A stretch of 64,000 nt of DNA from Labilibaculum sp. (GTDB taxonomy: Bacteria; Bacteroidota; Bacteroidia; Bacteroidales; Marinifilaceae). The stretch is from positions 62,001 through 126,000 of the forward strand of contig NZ_OY761461.1 of NCBI RefSeq assembly GCF_963664555.1, read 5' to 3'. How positions within the stretch are numbered: position 1 is the stretch's first letter; each line of letters opens with the position of its first letter. The notes under the pieces are model-generated. The model made no database searches, was not told the origin of the DNA, and saw only the letters and a program-made list of their open reading frames with translations. The position numbers were made by a program, and so were the translations under genes. Shown here one piece after another: positions 26,881-33,896 of this stretch.

Positions 26881-26898
26881 GTAGCCCCAACAGAACTC
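26881..26898. repeat. distal attachment site (att copy of tRNA-Arg 3' end)
   Basis: GTAGCCCCAACAGAACTC matches the 3' end of the tRNA-Arg gene at 35957-35974 (GTAGCCCCAACAGGACTC) at 17 of 18 positions, in the same orientation. The two copies are 9,076 bp apart and bound a region with integrase, replication and recombinase genes. This is the classic result of site-specific integration into a tRNA gene. Confidence 0.85.
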
Positions 26899-27112
26899 AA
26901 TTTAAAGTCAGTAAAAGGCTGAATATAAACGCTTTGACAGATTTCGATTAGGTGAATATACCCTTGTTTTTCCCTATGTAAATATGAACATCTGTTCGTT
27001 TATAATTGGTGTAAGTCACTTATTTATCAAAAATAAAATTGATTTGAACTACACAACTTGATAATTTCAGTTTCCCAACTATTACTTGACAAATTATTGG
27101 GTGCAGTATAGA

Positions 27113-27481
27113 TTATCTTTGAGATGTAATAACCAAGGCATGTTTAATCATCAAATTATTTATCATTGAATCTCGAACCTCAAAGCTACCATGCTCGATG
27201 TGTGCCATCATATTTAAGTTCTGAACAATAGGATTAGAAGGTTCAAAAAAAACGAACCGAGATATTTTAATTATTACTTCTTTAGGTAATTCTTTTAAAA
27301 ACTCAGTATGTATTTTCTTAATAATCTCATTCTTCCGATTAACTGAAATTGGCATACTAATTATTACATCCCACTTGTCTTTTATATCATCTCTTTCAAA
27401 TAATGCAAATAAATTGAATTTACCCAATTCATTTGACATATTCATTTCTACCTCTATTATTTTTTCAATATACTCCTTCAT
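27113..27481 (-). CDS. degenerate nucleotidyltransferase-like partner of HEPN protein
   Basis: 122-aa protein. An N-terminal segment FNLFALFERDDIKDKWDVII resembles the minimal nucleotidyltransferase core, but the GSxxRG motif is absent and only one Asp of the DxD pair is present, so catalysis is doubtful. The rest (VRDSMINNLMIKHALVI) is helical. It overlaps the HEPN gene by four bases (ATGA), as in HEPN/MNT toxin-antitoxin operons. The usual antitoxin is an active adenylyltransferase, so this may neutralise by binding instead. It is the last element gene before the distal att. Confidence 0.5.
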   Translation of the reverse strand: MKEYIEKIIEVEMNMSNELGKFNLFALFERDDIKDKWDVIISMPISVNRKNEIIKKIHTEFLKELPKEVIIKISRFVFFEPSNPIVQNLNMMAHIEHGSFEVRDSMINNLMIKHALVITSQR

Positions 27482-27876
27482 TTTATAACCCCCATTAAAT
27501 TCTTAATTGAATCAATCATGTCTTTTGCTTCTGTTGAAGTAACATTACCAATGTCGCTATATCTCATTTCTGGGTTCCATTGGTTCACATTACTCCAATC
27601 AACAAAATGATAGATTTTAATTTTAGATTCAAGCCCTGATAAGGAAAGTAAGATATCTAGATTATGAGTTTTAAAACTTCTATATTCTTGAAACTCTCGA
27701 TTAGTTTCAGGAAAGTCTGTCCAATTTAATGTCCTGCAAGTTCTTGCCTTGAGAATTAATTCCATAACATATCCACTCAAGTATACAGCACCATCATATC
27801 GTCTATTTTGATATAATATTTCCGCATCTTTCAGCTTTGCTTTAGCTCTTTTCCTTAAGTCAGTTCTGGATATCAT
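27478..27876 (-). CDS. HEPN domain protein
   Basis: 132-aa all-helical protein with a HEPN profile: SRTDLRKRAKAKLKDAEILYQNRRYDGAVYLSGYVMELILKA and a later YRSFKTHNLDILLSLSG. The RSFKTH hexapeptide fits the Rx4-6H RNase-type motif (Arg and His separated by four residues). HEPN proteins are often toxins or RNA-cleaving effectors in toxin-antitoxin and defence systems. It is co-transcribed with the degenerate nucleotidyltransferase-like gene by a 4-bp overlap, and sits as cargo in the integrative element. Confidence 0.7.
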   Translation of the reverse strand: MISRTDLRKRAKAKLKDAEILYQNRRYDGAVYLSGYVMELILKARTCRTLNWTDFPETNREFQEYRSFKTHNLDILLSLSGLESKIKIYHFVDWSNVNQWNPEMRYSDIGNVTSTEAKDMIDSIKNLMGVIK

Positions 27877-28059
27877 TTGTCAAATATACTTGTATTCATT
27901 TAAAACTAGAAATTTCTAACAATCACAATCTCTATTATTCACAACAACAATCTGTCGAATGATTATTTTAAAATTCCCGACATGCGTAATTTCTTGTATT
28001 ATTTTCACTGAACAAATTGCGAAAAAGAGAGCTTTCACCCATCTAACCCCCTATTTTAT

Positions 28060-28947
28060 TTAGTGTTTTTTAGAGTTAACTTTTACTATATGTCTCTTAT
28101 TTGCATCAGCTAAAAAATTTAATTTCAGCTTCTCTCCAGCTTTTTTCACACTAGTTGTCCTATTCGCTTTAACTTTAATAAATGAGGTAAGCCCAGCCAG
28201 TATTGTTACTATTGGTAATGTCATTCCATTACTGAAAAAATCAAATGTAGCACCGCCACCTAAAGCAAGAGCAATATTTTGCCCATTAATATTAAGTTCT
28301 GTTGTAAAATTATATTTAGTCAGCATTTTAAATCGCTCCTTTGAAACGGTATCAATATTTGCAATAGCCATTTTAAAATCAGATATGCTTTTCCTTAACT
28401 GTAAATCTTTGTCTGGTGAATTTAGAATTTCCAGATAAAGCTCATCAATTGTAGAATGTAAAGCCAATAATTCATCAGTCCTTTTTTCTTTGAATTCTAA
28501 GATGTCTTGGAAATTTGTTTCGCCACTGGGAACCGGTAAACAGTTTAAGAGTTCAACCTTGATTGAATTAAATTCTTTACTTTGATCTTTTGAAATTGCG
28601 ATATGATCCCCGATTTGATGAATTGTCCAATCAAAAGATTTATCATTAGGAATAACTTCATTTGCTACAATGGATTGAGCCATTAAAAATGGGTCATAAG
28701 AACCTTTATTCATATGAGTAGACCAATTAGTAAAATTAACTTTGGGTCTCTCAAAAAATCCAGTTTTTAATAATTGATCCTCGTTTTTAACAGAAACATG
28801 AATCATATTATTTGTTGGCATTAAAATTTTATCCCAATAAAGGAGATAATAATTAAGATCCTCCTCTGATATAGAACTATTGATAGAAACGCTATCTGAA
28901 TCTTGCCTAGTCATTCTTCCACTACTTGTTATAATTCCTCTCTTCAT
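28060..28947 (-). CDS. unknown 295-aa element cargo protein (weakly DUF6236-like)
   Basis: 295-aa protein, not firmly recognised. The start KRGIITSSGRMTRQDSD and the early DLNYYLLYWDKILMPTNNM segment weakly resemble DUF6236 proteins. The middle is charged and helical, and a Gly/hydrophobic stretch near residues 228-258 (IALALGGGATFDFFSNG and following) could be a membrane or buried segment. The C-terminus is Lys-rich. It lies 183 bp upstream of the HEPN pair on the same strand and is separated from the backbone by the origin-like region. A defence role is only a guess from its cargo position. Confidence 0.5.
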   Translation of the reverse strand: MKRGIITSSGRMTRQDSDSVSINSSISEEDLNYYLLYWDKILMPTNNMIHVSVKNEDQLLKTGFFERPKVNFTNWSTHMNKGSYDPFLMAQSIVANEVIPNDKSFDWTIHQIGDHIAISKDQSKEFNSIKVELLNCLPVPSGETNFQDILEFKEKRTDELLALHSTIDELYLEILNSPDKDLQLRKSISDFKMAIANIDTVSKERFKMLTKYNFTTELNINGQNIALALGGGATFDFFSNGMTLPIVTILAGLTSFIKVKANRTTSVKKAGEKLKLNFLADANKRHIVKVNSKKH

Positions 28948-29175
28948 AAAATTATAATATATCCGTAATTTAAAAATTGATACTATTTCATTTATATCTC
29001 CCAGAAAAGTGAATGTATATATCTAATTCCGATGCGGATACGTCCATAAGTTAGTACCTTTTACACATACACAGAAACACGTAGGATTTAAGTAAAGCTA
29101 TCAATTTTCAGTTAAGATTCATACTGTCAAATCTATCAAAGTGAAAATGTTAATAATTAAATTCTAAAGAACTTG

Positions 29176-29569
29176 TTATCTCGATAACGGGATAAGCTAA
29201 ATTGTAAACAAATAATTAATGTATTTTTATTCAGTTAAAACTAAAGTTACGCAAGGGAAATAAGCCCTTACAGAGAATGCAACCTACAAATAGAGTTGTA
29301 GTAAAGGGTTCTTAAGGGGTATTTATCCAGATCTTATCTAGTTCCTATCTAGATCACTTATCCCGCTTCTATCCCGATCGTTTATCCTATTTAAACAATC
29401 TTTTTGATAGCATGGCAAGCCTATCTAGTGAAAATAGCCGTTTATCTAGGGGAATAAGCTTTTGCAGAGAATAAAACCTACAAATAGAGCTATTATAAAT
29501 GGGATTTAAGGGGTGTTTATCTAGATCTTATATAGTTTTTATCCCGATCTTAAATAGATCGCTTATCCG
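29176..29569. repeat. iteron cluster, candidate replication origin
   Basis: The heptamer TATCYMG (TATCTAG, TATCCCG, TATCCAG, TATCTCG) occurs 11 times, once inverted, at 29177, 29189 (inverted), 29324, 29335, 29346, 29359, 29370, 29422, 29443, 29518 and 29540, plus degenerate copies. Many are about 11 bp apart (one helical turn). The first forms the palindrome TTATC-TC-GATAA. This layout resembles initiator-binding iterons. Confidence 0.65.
29255..29548. repeat. 100-bp imperfect direct repeat (194-bp offset)
   Basis: Copy 1 (29255-29354) and copy 2 (29449-29548) align over about 100 bp with no gap, including identical cores CAGAGAAT and AACCTACAAATAGAG, and end in iterons. The duplication probably amplified the iteron region. 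Confidence 0.75.
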
Positions 29570-29676
29570 TTTCGGAGAATATAAAAAAGCCAAGTAATAT
29601 TTTAGTTACTCAGGTCTCAATTGCCCGAAGTATAAAATATCAGTTGGCTCGATTACAAATATAAATTGCCTGGCAA

Positions 29677-30348
29677 TTACACATCTTCGTTTTCCTCTGG
29701 TTGCATCATGTAGGCTTGTAGGGTGGTGAATATTTCTATTTGCTCTTCATGTGTTTTTGCAAACAATACATAGAGCATTTGTACCAGATAGCCCTGTGCA
29801 TCGGGTTGCATTCTTCGAATGGCATCAATAATCTGTTTTTCCTGAACATTGTATTGATCTGCTACACCGCCCAAAGCATTTGTTTTGCTTGGAATGAGAT
29901 TACTGGCAAAAGCTCCTAATACGGATTGAATTGCCGGCATCTGAGAAATTGCATGAACCGTATCCTTGGTTGTGCTGGTACTGGCATCAGCAATATCTCT
30001 GGTGTATTTTTCCTTTTGGTCATTTAATTTATCGTTTAGCTTTTCAATCGTGAATTCATGCTTTAGATTCGTGTCTTCCAAAGCTCTGATTTTTTCCCCG
30101 TATTCGGTTCTTAAGCTTAGGATTGTATTAAAATGTTCCCGTTCTATGCTTCTTAATTCTGCCGAAGCGTTTTGGTTCATTTGATGATTTCCTCTGCTGT
30201 CTATGTCCATGATCGGATAATCACCAAATTCATCCAGTTCTCTCTCTTTTGCCCGCATCCGTTTTGCTTTGTTGATACAAGAAGTAGAACAATATCTGCT
30301 ATCGGGTCTTTTATTTTCAATCGGTTTTCCACAAATTTCACATTCCAT
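29677..30348 (-). CDS. zinc-finger coiled-coil protein of the integrative element
   Basis: 223-aa protein. The N-terminus MECEICGKPIENKRPDSRYC with SC a few residues later is a treble-clef/zinc-ribbon motif (CxxC...CxxxC) very similar to that inside the replication protein of the same element (CLTCGKEITGQKSDSKYC). Residues about 60-125 are a coiled coil, then a helical C-terminus (QIIDAIRRMQPDAQGYLVQML). It probably binds DNA at or near the origin and multimerises. Function unknown. It starts 26 bp after the stop of the second micro-HTH gene. Confidence 0.6.
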   Translation of the reverse strand: MECEICGKPIENKRPDSRYCSTSCINKAKRMRAKERELDEFGDYPIMDIDSRGNHQMNQNASAELRSIEREHFNTILSLRTEYGEKIRALEDTNLKHEFTIEKLNDKLNDQKEKYTRDIADASTSTTKDTVHAISQMPAIQSVLGAFASNLIPSKTNALGGVADQYNVQEKQIIDAIRRMQPDAQGYLVQMLYVLFAKTHEEQIEIFTTLQAYMMQPEENEDV

Positions 30349-30373
30349 TTTCTGATTCTTTTTAGTTGTTGGT

Positions 30374-30598
30374 TTATTTTATTGATTCTGTTTTTTTATC
30401 AAGTATGCCAATTTCCCATTTGGCTCTCCATTCCACATTTTCATGAATGTATTTCACTTCATTTTCAAAAAGCAATTGTCGTTTTTTGATATGCTCCAAA
30501 AAGACAGGATCAAGATTTTTCATTTTTTTGTTAAGAGTTGAAGAGGAAATATTTAATTCCACTGCAAGCTCTTTTCGGTTCATTGTTCTGTATTCCAT
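30374..30598 (-). CDS. micro-HTH protein (copy 2)
   Basis: 74-aa protein with an HTH-like start MEYRTMNRKELAVELNISSS, paralogous to the 64-aa protein at 31346 (identical or similar at most positions through LFENEVKYIHE). It probably binds DNA. It is encoded after the serine recombinase and 26 bp before the zinc-finger coiled-coil gene. The tail after residue 55 differs from the paralogue. No family name recognised. Confidence 0.6.
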   Translation of the reverse strand: MEYRTMNRKELAVELNISSSTLNKKMKNLDPVFLEHIKKRQLLFENEVKYIHENVEWRAKWEIGILDKKTESIK

Positions 30599-30743
30599 TT
30601 TTTAATTTTTGCAGTTTGCTTATTCCTGAATTCTGTTTTTTTCGTGTTTGTATTCTTTTTAGAGTGTACCCTGTCAGGCTCATACTAAAAGCATCCTTTT
30701 TGCCTTGATTTGGTGTGTTCATTTTGACACCCTTAAATGAATA

Positions 30744-31349
30744 CTAGATTTCAAGCTCTACGAACTTTTTTACTCGCTGAACGGTGGAAACTGATTTCTT
30801 GACCAATTTTGAGATATTTCGAATTGACTTACCATCGTTTAAAAGTTCAATGATGTCGGAATGTTGCTCTCTGTATTTTTCATCGCTCATTTTTCCTTTT
30901 CCAGCATGAAGCTGATAAATGCCCTTTACTTTTGCGACTGCTATTCCTTGCCGTTGGGCTTCTCGGTTACTCATGTAATCCATTTCAGCCATTGAAGCCA
31001 TAATACCAGTCATTAAAGTGAAAAAGAAATTATCTTTTCCTTTGGTTTTACTGATCAGGTTATGCCTGACAATCTCAATGGTACAATCTTGCTTTATAAG
31101 TGTGTTGATCGTTTCAAGAACGTCAAAAGTGTCTCTGCCAAGTCTGTTTATGTCCTCAACAATAATGTAATTAATCACCTTGTTTTTGGCATCGGCTAAA
31201 AGTTTAGAGCCTTGTTTTCTTTCTTTAAAGGGGATTCGTCCGCTTATTTTTTCAATGTAGGCTTTGCCCTGTATGATTTCCTCCTGTCTGCCTGTGTTTT
31301 GTCCTTCGGTTGAAACACGTACGTAGGTTGCTTTTCTTTCATTGCTCAT
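30744..31349 (-). CDS. serine recombinase (resolvase/invertase family)
   Basis: 201-aa small serine recombinase. The start ATYVRVSTEGQNTGRQ includes the catalytic Ser (RVS). Conserved stretches are VEDINRLGRDTFDVLETINTL, MTGIMASMAEMDYMSNREAQRQGI, and a C-terminal HTH (DGKSIRNISKLVKKSVSTVQRV). It may resolve multimers or invert DNA. The ATG at 31349 overlaps the stop of the upstream micro-HTH gene in an ATGA; an ATG at 31361 is possible. Two recombinases of different chemistry in a 9-kb element suggest a role in replication-product resolution rather than integration. Confidence 0.9.
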   Translation of the reverse strand: MSNERKATYVRVSTEGQNTGRQEEIIQGKAYIEKISGRIPFKERKQGSKLLADAKNKVINYIIVEDINRLGRDTFDVLETINTLIKQDCTIEIVRHNLISKTKGKDNFFFTLMTGIMASMAEMDYMSNREAQRQGIAVAKVKGIYQLHAGKGKMSDEKYREQHSDIIELLNDGKSIRNISKLVKKSVSTVQRVKKFVELEI

Positions 31350-31540
31350 AGTGTTGGCCATTTTTGCATTCCTGAAATTTGCTCATGAATGTATTTTACT
31401 TCGTTTTCAAAAAGTAGGTAACGTCCTTTGATCTGCTCTTTAAATTTTGGGTCTAAATCTTCCATTCTTCGACCAAGAGTTGATCTGGAAATATCCAATT
31501 CCATTGCAAGCTCTTTTCTGTTCATTGTTTTGTATTCCAT
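31346..31540 (-). CDS. micro-HTH protein (copy 1)
   Basis: 64-aa protein, MEYKTMNRKELAMELDISRS at the start (HTH helices), paralogous to the 74-aa protein at 30374. It overlaps the recombinase start by four bases, so the two are translationally coupled. A small DNA-binding regulator or recombination accessory factor is likely. No named family recognised. Confidence 0.6.
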   Translation of the reverse strand: MEYKTMNRKELAMELDISRSTLGRRMEDLDPKFKEQIKGRYLLFENEVKYIHEQISGMQKWPTL

Positions 31541-31605
31541 CTATACTTTACTATTCTTTAATTGATTTACTGCACTTAAACAAACAAATACTTTAAATAT
31601 TAGAC

Positions 31606-31929
31606 CTATAAAACGCCTAAAAGGGGAAACTGTTTTAAATGATCGTTTACCAGATCATCAAACTTTTTATAAATCAAAACGGCAGTATCCTTATTGGAAT
31701 TTTCTTTATCGCGATAGTTTTCAAATACCTTGCAGTATTCATCAATAATGTGCTCATTATCTTCTATGGCTTCACTAAGATCAATTCCCATTAAATAGGT
31801 GATGGGAAACCAACTCTTTAAACCTAGATCACAACAAGAAGTAACCTTTTCAATATTTTCAAATATTCGAGAGGTCAAAACGCTATCCTCTATTAAATCA
31901 ATAATGATGTTTTCTTTTTTCGTACTCAT
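31606..31929 (-). CDS. unknown 107-aa element protein
   Basis: Not recognised. Predicted soluble, acidic and helical, with MSTKKENIIIDLIEDSVLTS at the start and LIYKKFDDLVNDHLKQF near the end. The ATG at 31929 is chosen because it avoids overlapping the replication-protein gene, whose stop is at 31934; an upstream ATG at 31962 would overlap it by 29 bp. It is co-directional with and immediately downstream of the rep gene, so it may act in replication or copy control. Confidence 0.5.
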   Translation of the reverse strand: MSTKKENIIIDLIEDSVLTSRIFENIEKVTSCCDLGLKSWFPITYLMGIDLSEAIEDNEHIIDEYCKVFENYRDKENSNKDTAVLIYKKFDDLVNDHLKQFPLLGVL

Positions 31930-31933
31930 TTTA

Positions 31934-33346
31934 TTATTGTGCATGTTCAAGCCTTGTATCATAAGGGCATTGGGTTAATACTTCGGTTTTGGTTTTCTTA
32001 TCAAATTCATTGAGGAAGAAACGGGCATCGGCACCGTGGTAATATCTTTTCTTTCCTCCTATGGTTGCGATGATCGATGTTTTTCGACTCGGAACTCCTT
32101 TTATCTTTTTTCGGTTTGGGTTGGTGGTTCTAATCAGGTTGAATTCATTTCCTAAATCTTTAATCAGGTTGATAATTTCTTTTTCCTTTTGGCTTCGTTT
32201 GGCTTGTCTTTTCTCGGATACTTTCAGATTATAGGCTTTATCCCTGCATTTTCTTTGATCGTTGCAATACTTGGAATCGCTTTTCTGACCTGTTATCTCT
32301 TTTCCGCAAGTCAAACAATATTTCTTTTTCTCTTTTCCCTCCCTCTGGTCGTGATTATCGCACCGTACAATACGTGGTGTATTCGTAACATCTTTTTGTG
32401 CGTTTTCATCTAAGCAGTTCCATTTTTTTAAGGGTTCAAATTCGGTGTATTCGTAACACTTTTTTGTGCGTGCAAATGCTGAAATCTCCAATAAAATCAT
32501 GCCTTTCAGGATGTTTTTAATGTCCCGTTTTGCGTAGGTTTTTATTAAGTCCTCAAGAAGTTTCTTGTTTCGTTGGCGGTTTGTGTTATTCCTTTGGTCT
32601 TTAATCCACCAATCGGGATTTCGTAAGTCCTTAAACTTGCTTTTGTATTTGGTTGGAAGTTTACGGGTAGTCTTGATTTGATTCCATTCAAAAAAGATTG
32701 TTTTATCAATGAATTTCAAATACTTATCGCTAATCAGATTGGCAAGCTTTGTTCTATCCAGCAAATCAGATAAACATGTAATTCCGTAGTTTTCAACTGC
32801 TCTCATTTTGGTAAACTTGGTTTCAATGCGAAGCATTTCGGATTGTAAACAAGCTTGTTCCATTTTATCGTAGAATTTGTAAGTAACATTTGCGGTTTTA
32901 AACTTGCTCCCATAGCCTAACTTTCCGTTAATTTCCATATCAGAACGCTCTATACCACCACAATATAAAATGCTATCCAGAAAGGTTTTAGTATTTATTT
33001 TAGACTTGGAAGTATCAAGGTTTAAACCAATTTCAAAACCTCTTAAAATGGCTTTTTCTGGAACCACACCGAACTCTGACAACTGACTAACAGCCTTTTC
33101 GAAATCATCAAAAGTGAAGCGATCACCATTGTGTAAGCCATTGTTATAATACTTGTGTATAGATCCTTTTATTTTGACTTTTCCTTTGGGTTCTTTAGTG
33201 AACTCCAAGCCATTATAATAAGCTTTACTACTTCCTATCTTCTCACCAGAATCATCACTAGTAAGCGAATTGAAGCGCAGTTTTGGGTGTTTATTCCAAA
33301 CCTGAGTATCAAAATCAGTAAGCTCTATGATAATTAAGTCAATCAA
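31934..33346 (-). CDS. replication initiator-like protein (Phage_CRI / gene II-X type) with zinc finger
   Basis: 470-aa protein. The N-terminal 270 residues resemble filamentous-phage gene II/X (Phage_CRI) and related plasmid initiators: MIDLIIIELTDFDTQVW at the start, an internal VTYKFYDKMEQACLQ followed by EMLRIETKFTKMRAV and LSDLLDRTKL. A C-terminal zinc finger (about residues 350-370; CLTCGKEITG...CNDQRKCRD) and a basic tail follow. It probably nicks or binds the element origin for rolling-circle-type replication; the catalytic Tyr is not assigned. Two copies of a 27-bp DNA motif lie inside the coding sequence in different reading frames. Confidence 0.6.
   Translation of the reverse strand: MIDLIIIELTDFDTQVWNKHPKLRFNSLTSDDSGEKIGSSKAYYNGLEFTKEPKGKVKIKGSIHKYYNNGLHNGDRFTFDDFEKAVSQLSEFGVVPEKAILRGFEIGLNLDTSKSKINTKTFLDSILYCGGIERSDMEINGKLGYGSKFKTANVTYKFYDKMEQACLQSEMLRIETKFTKMRAVENYGITCLSDLLDRTKLANLISDKYLKFIDKTIFFEWNQIKTTRKLPTKYKSKFKDLRNPDWWIKDQRNNTNRQRNKKLLEDLIKTYAKRDIKNILKGMILLEISAFARTKKCYEYTEFEPLKKWNCLDENAQKDVTNTPRIVRCDNHDQREGKEKKKYCLTCGKEITGQKSDSKYCNDQRKCRDKAYNLKVSEKRQAKRSQKEKEIINLIKDLGNEFNLIRTTNPNRKKIKGVPSRKTSIIATIGGKKRYYHGADARFFLNEFDKKTKTEVLTQCPYDTRLEHAQ
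32376..32402. repeat. GTGTATTCGTAACA motif, copy A (inside rep)
   Basis: A 27-bp unit beginning GGTGTATTCGTAACA and ending TTTTTGTGCG. It matches copy B at about 25 of 27 positions but is read in another frame by the rep gene. Confidence 0.7.
32444..32470. repeat. GTGTATTCGTAACAC motif, copy B (inside rep)
   Basis: Second copy of the 27-bp unit, GGTGTATTCGTAACAC then TTTTTTGTGCG, 68 bp from copy A. It encodes a different peptide because the frame is shifted, so conservation is at DNA level. Confidence 0.7.
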
Positions 33347-33394
33347 GGGTGAGAAAAGAGTAAAAAAAGTGGTGAGTTAATTTGCAAAAAAAAT

Positions 33395-33421
33395 GGTGTA
33401 TGCGTAACACAAATACGTGCG
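33395..33421. repeat. GTGTATGCGTAACAC motif, copy C (upstream of rep)
   Basis: Third copy, GGTGTATGCGTAACAC then a diverged stretch and GTGCG, located 49 bp upstream of the rep start. Confidence 0.65.
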
Positions 33422-33450
33422 TTTCCATTACTCATTTGAGCAATTTTCGT

Positions 33451-33476
33451 AAAAAAACAGGCTTGAAAAAACCTGT
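33451..33476 (-). terminator. terminator or attenuator before rep
   Basis: On the minus strand ACAGG...CCTGT (33472-33476 / 33457-33461) is followed by a seven-T run. It lies after the excisionase-like gene and before rep, so it could end one transcript or attenuate the other. Copy D of the repeat begins at its edge. Confidence 0.5.
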
Positions 33477-33500
33477 GTATTCGTAACACTTTTTTTTGTG
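33475..33500. repeat. GTGTATTCGTAACAC motif, copy D (upstream of rep)
   Basis: Fourth copy, GTGTATTCGTAACAC followed by T-run and TGTG. It pairs with copy C at an 80-bp offset, similar to the 68-bp offset of copies A and B. Confidence 0.7.
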
Positions 33501-33544
33501 TTATTAGTTCTGTATAGCTCATTTTTATTGCCAAACAGGAATTT

Positions 33545-33733
33545 TTATACAATTGGTTTTACTGGACGTAAAGCGTCATCTAGCTCTGAACGTTTAAAGC
33601 GGTTTGCATTACCAATTTTATAAACCGTTACAATACCCTGTCCAATCCAATTGTAAAGAGTTTTTCGACATATTCTCAAATAGTCAAGTGTTTCGGCAGT
33701 GTTCATATACGGACTTTCAATTTTTGCTTTCAT
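33545..33733 (-). CDS. small HTH protein, excisionase-like
   Basis: 62-aa MerR/excisionase-type (HTH_17) protein: the recognition segment is NTAETLDYLRICRKTLYNWI followed by GQGIVTVYKIGNANRFKRSEL. Such proteins act as recombination directionality factors in integrative elements. The ATG at 33733 is chosen; an upstream ATG at 33784 would add a His/Lys-rich leader. It is encoded between the repressor gene (divergent) and rep (same strand), suggesting control by the repressor. Confidence 0.75.
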   Translation of the reverse strand: MKAKIESPYMNTAETLDYLRICRKTLYNWIGQGIVTVYKIGNANRFKRSELDDALRPVKPIV

Positions 33734-33808
33734 CTGTGTGTGTTTTTGTGTATGTTTGTACATGTTTATAGTTTCAAATAGCAACTATATTAATATTATT
33801 TCATTTTG

Positions 33809-33867
33809 AATGTGTAACACACTGTAAATGTACGTATTTTAAAGTGTTTTTCAATGTGTGATACACG
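33809..33867. promoter_or_regulatory. paired operator-like palindromes upstream of the CI/XRE-like gene
   Basis: AATGTGTAACACAC (33809-33822) and AATGTGTGATACACG (33853-33867) share AATGTGTRAYACAC and lie 44 bp apart, about four helical turns. They occupy the divergent region between the excisionase-like and repressor-like genes. Likely repressor binding sites. Confidence 0.55.
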
Positions 33868-33896
33868 CTTTTACTTTATAAAAACATCTATTTATC

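Larger units (their letters stand above)
28948..29676. other. 729-bp non-coding region with iterons
   Basis: No convincing ORF. It contains the TATCYMG iterons (29176-29569), a 100-bp direct repeat with 194-bp offset, and at its right edge a perfect palindrome AATTGCC-T-GGCAATT (29664-29678) overlapping the stop of the zinc-finger gene. Likely the replication origin region of the element. Confidence 0.6.

Noticed and set aside
29176..29569. CRISPR-like or transposon-end repeats
   Set aside because: Short heptamers at helical spacing and one direct duplication fit iterons better; no transposase or spacers nearby.
30531..30722. 63-aa minus-strand ORF overlapping the second micro-HTH gene
   Set aside because: Basic, low-complexity sequence, overlaps a better-supported ORF in another frame, no family resemblance.
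33343..33552. 69-aa minus-strand ORF between excisionase-like gene and rep
   Set aside because: Coincides with the repeat copies C and D and a terminator-like hairpin; hydrophobic chance ORF.
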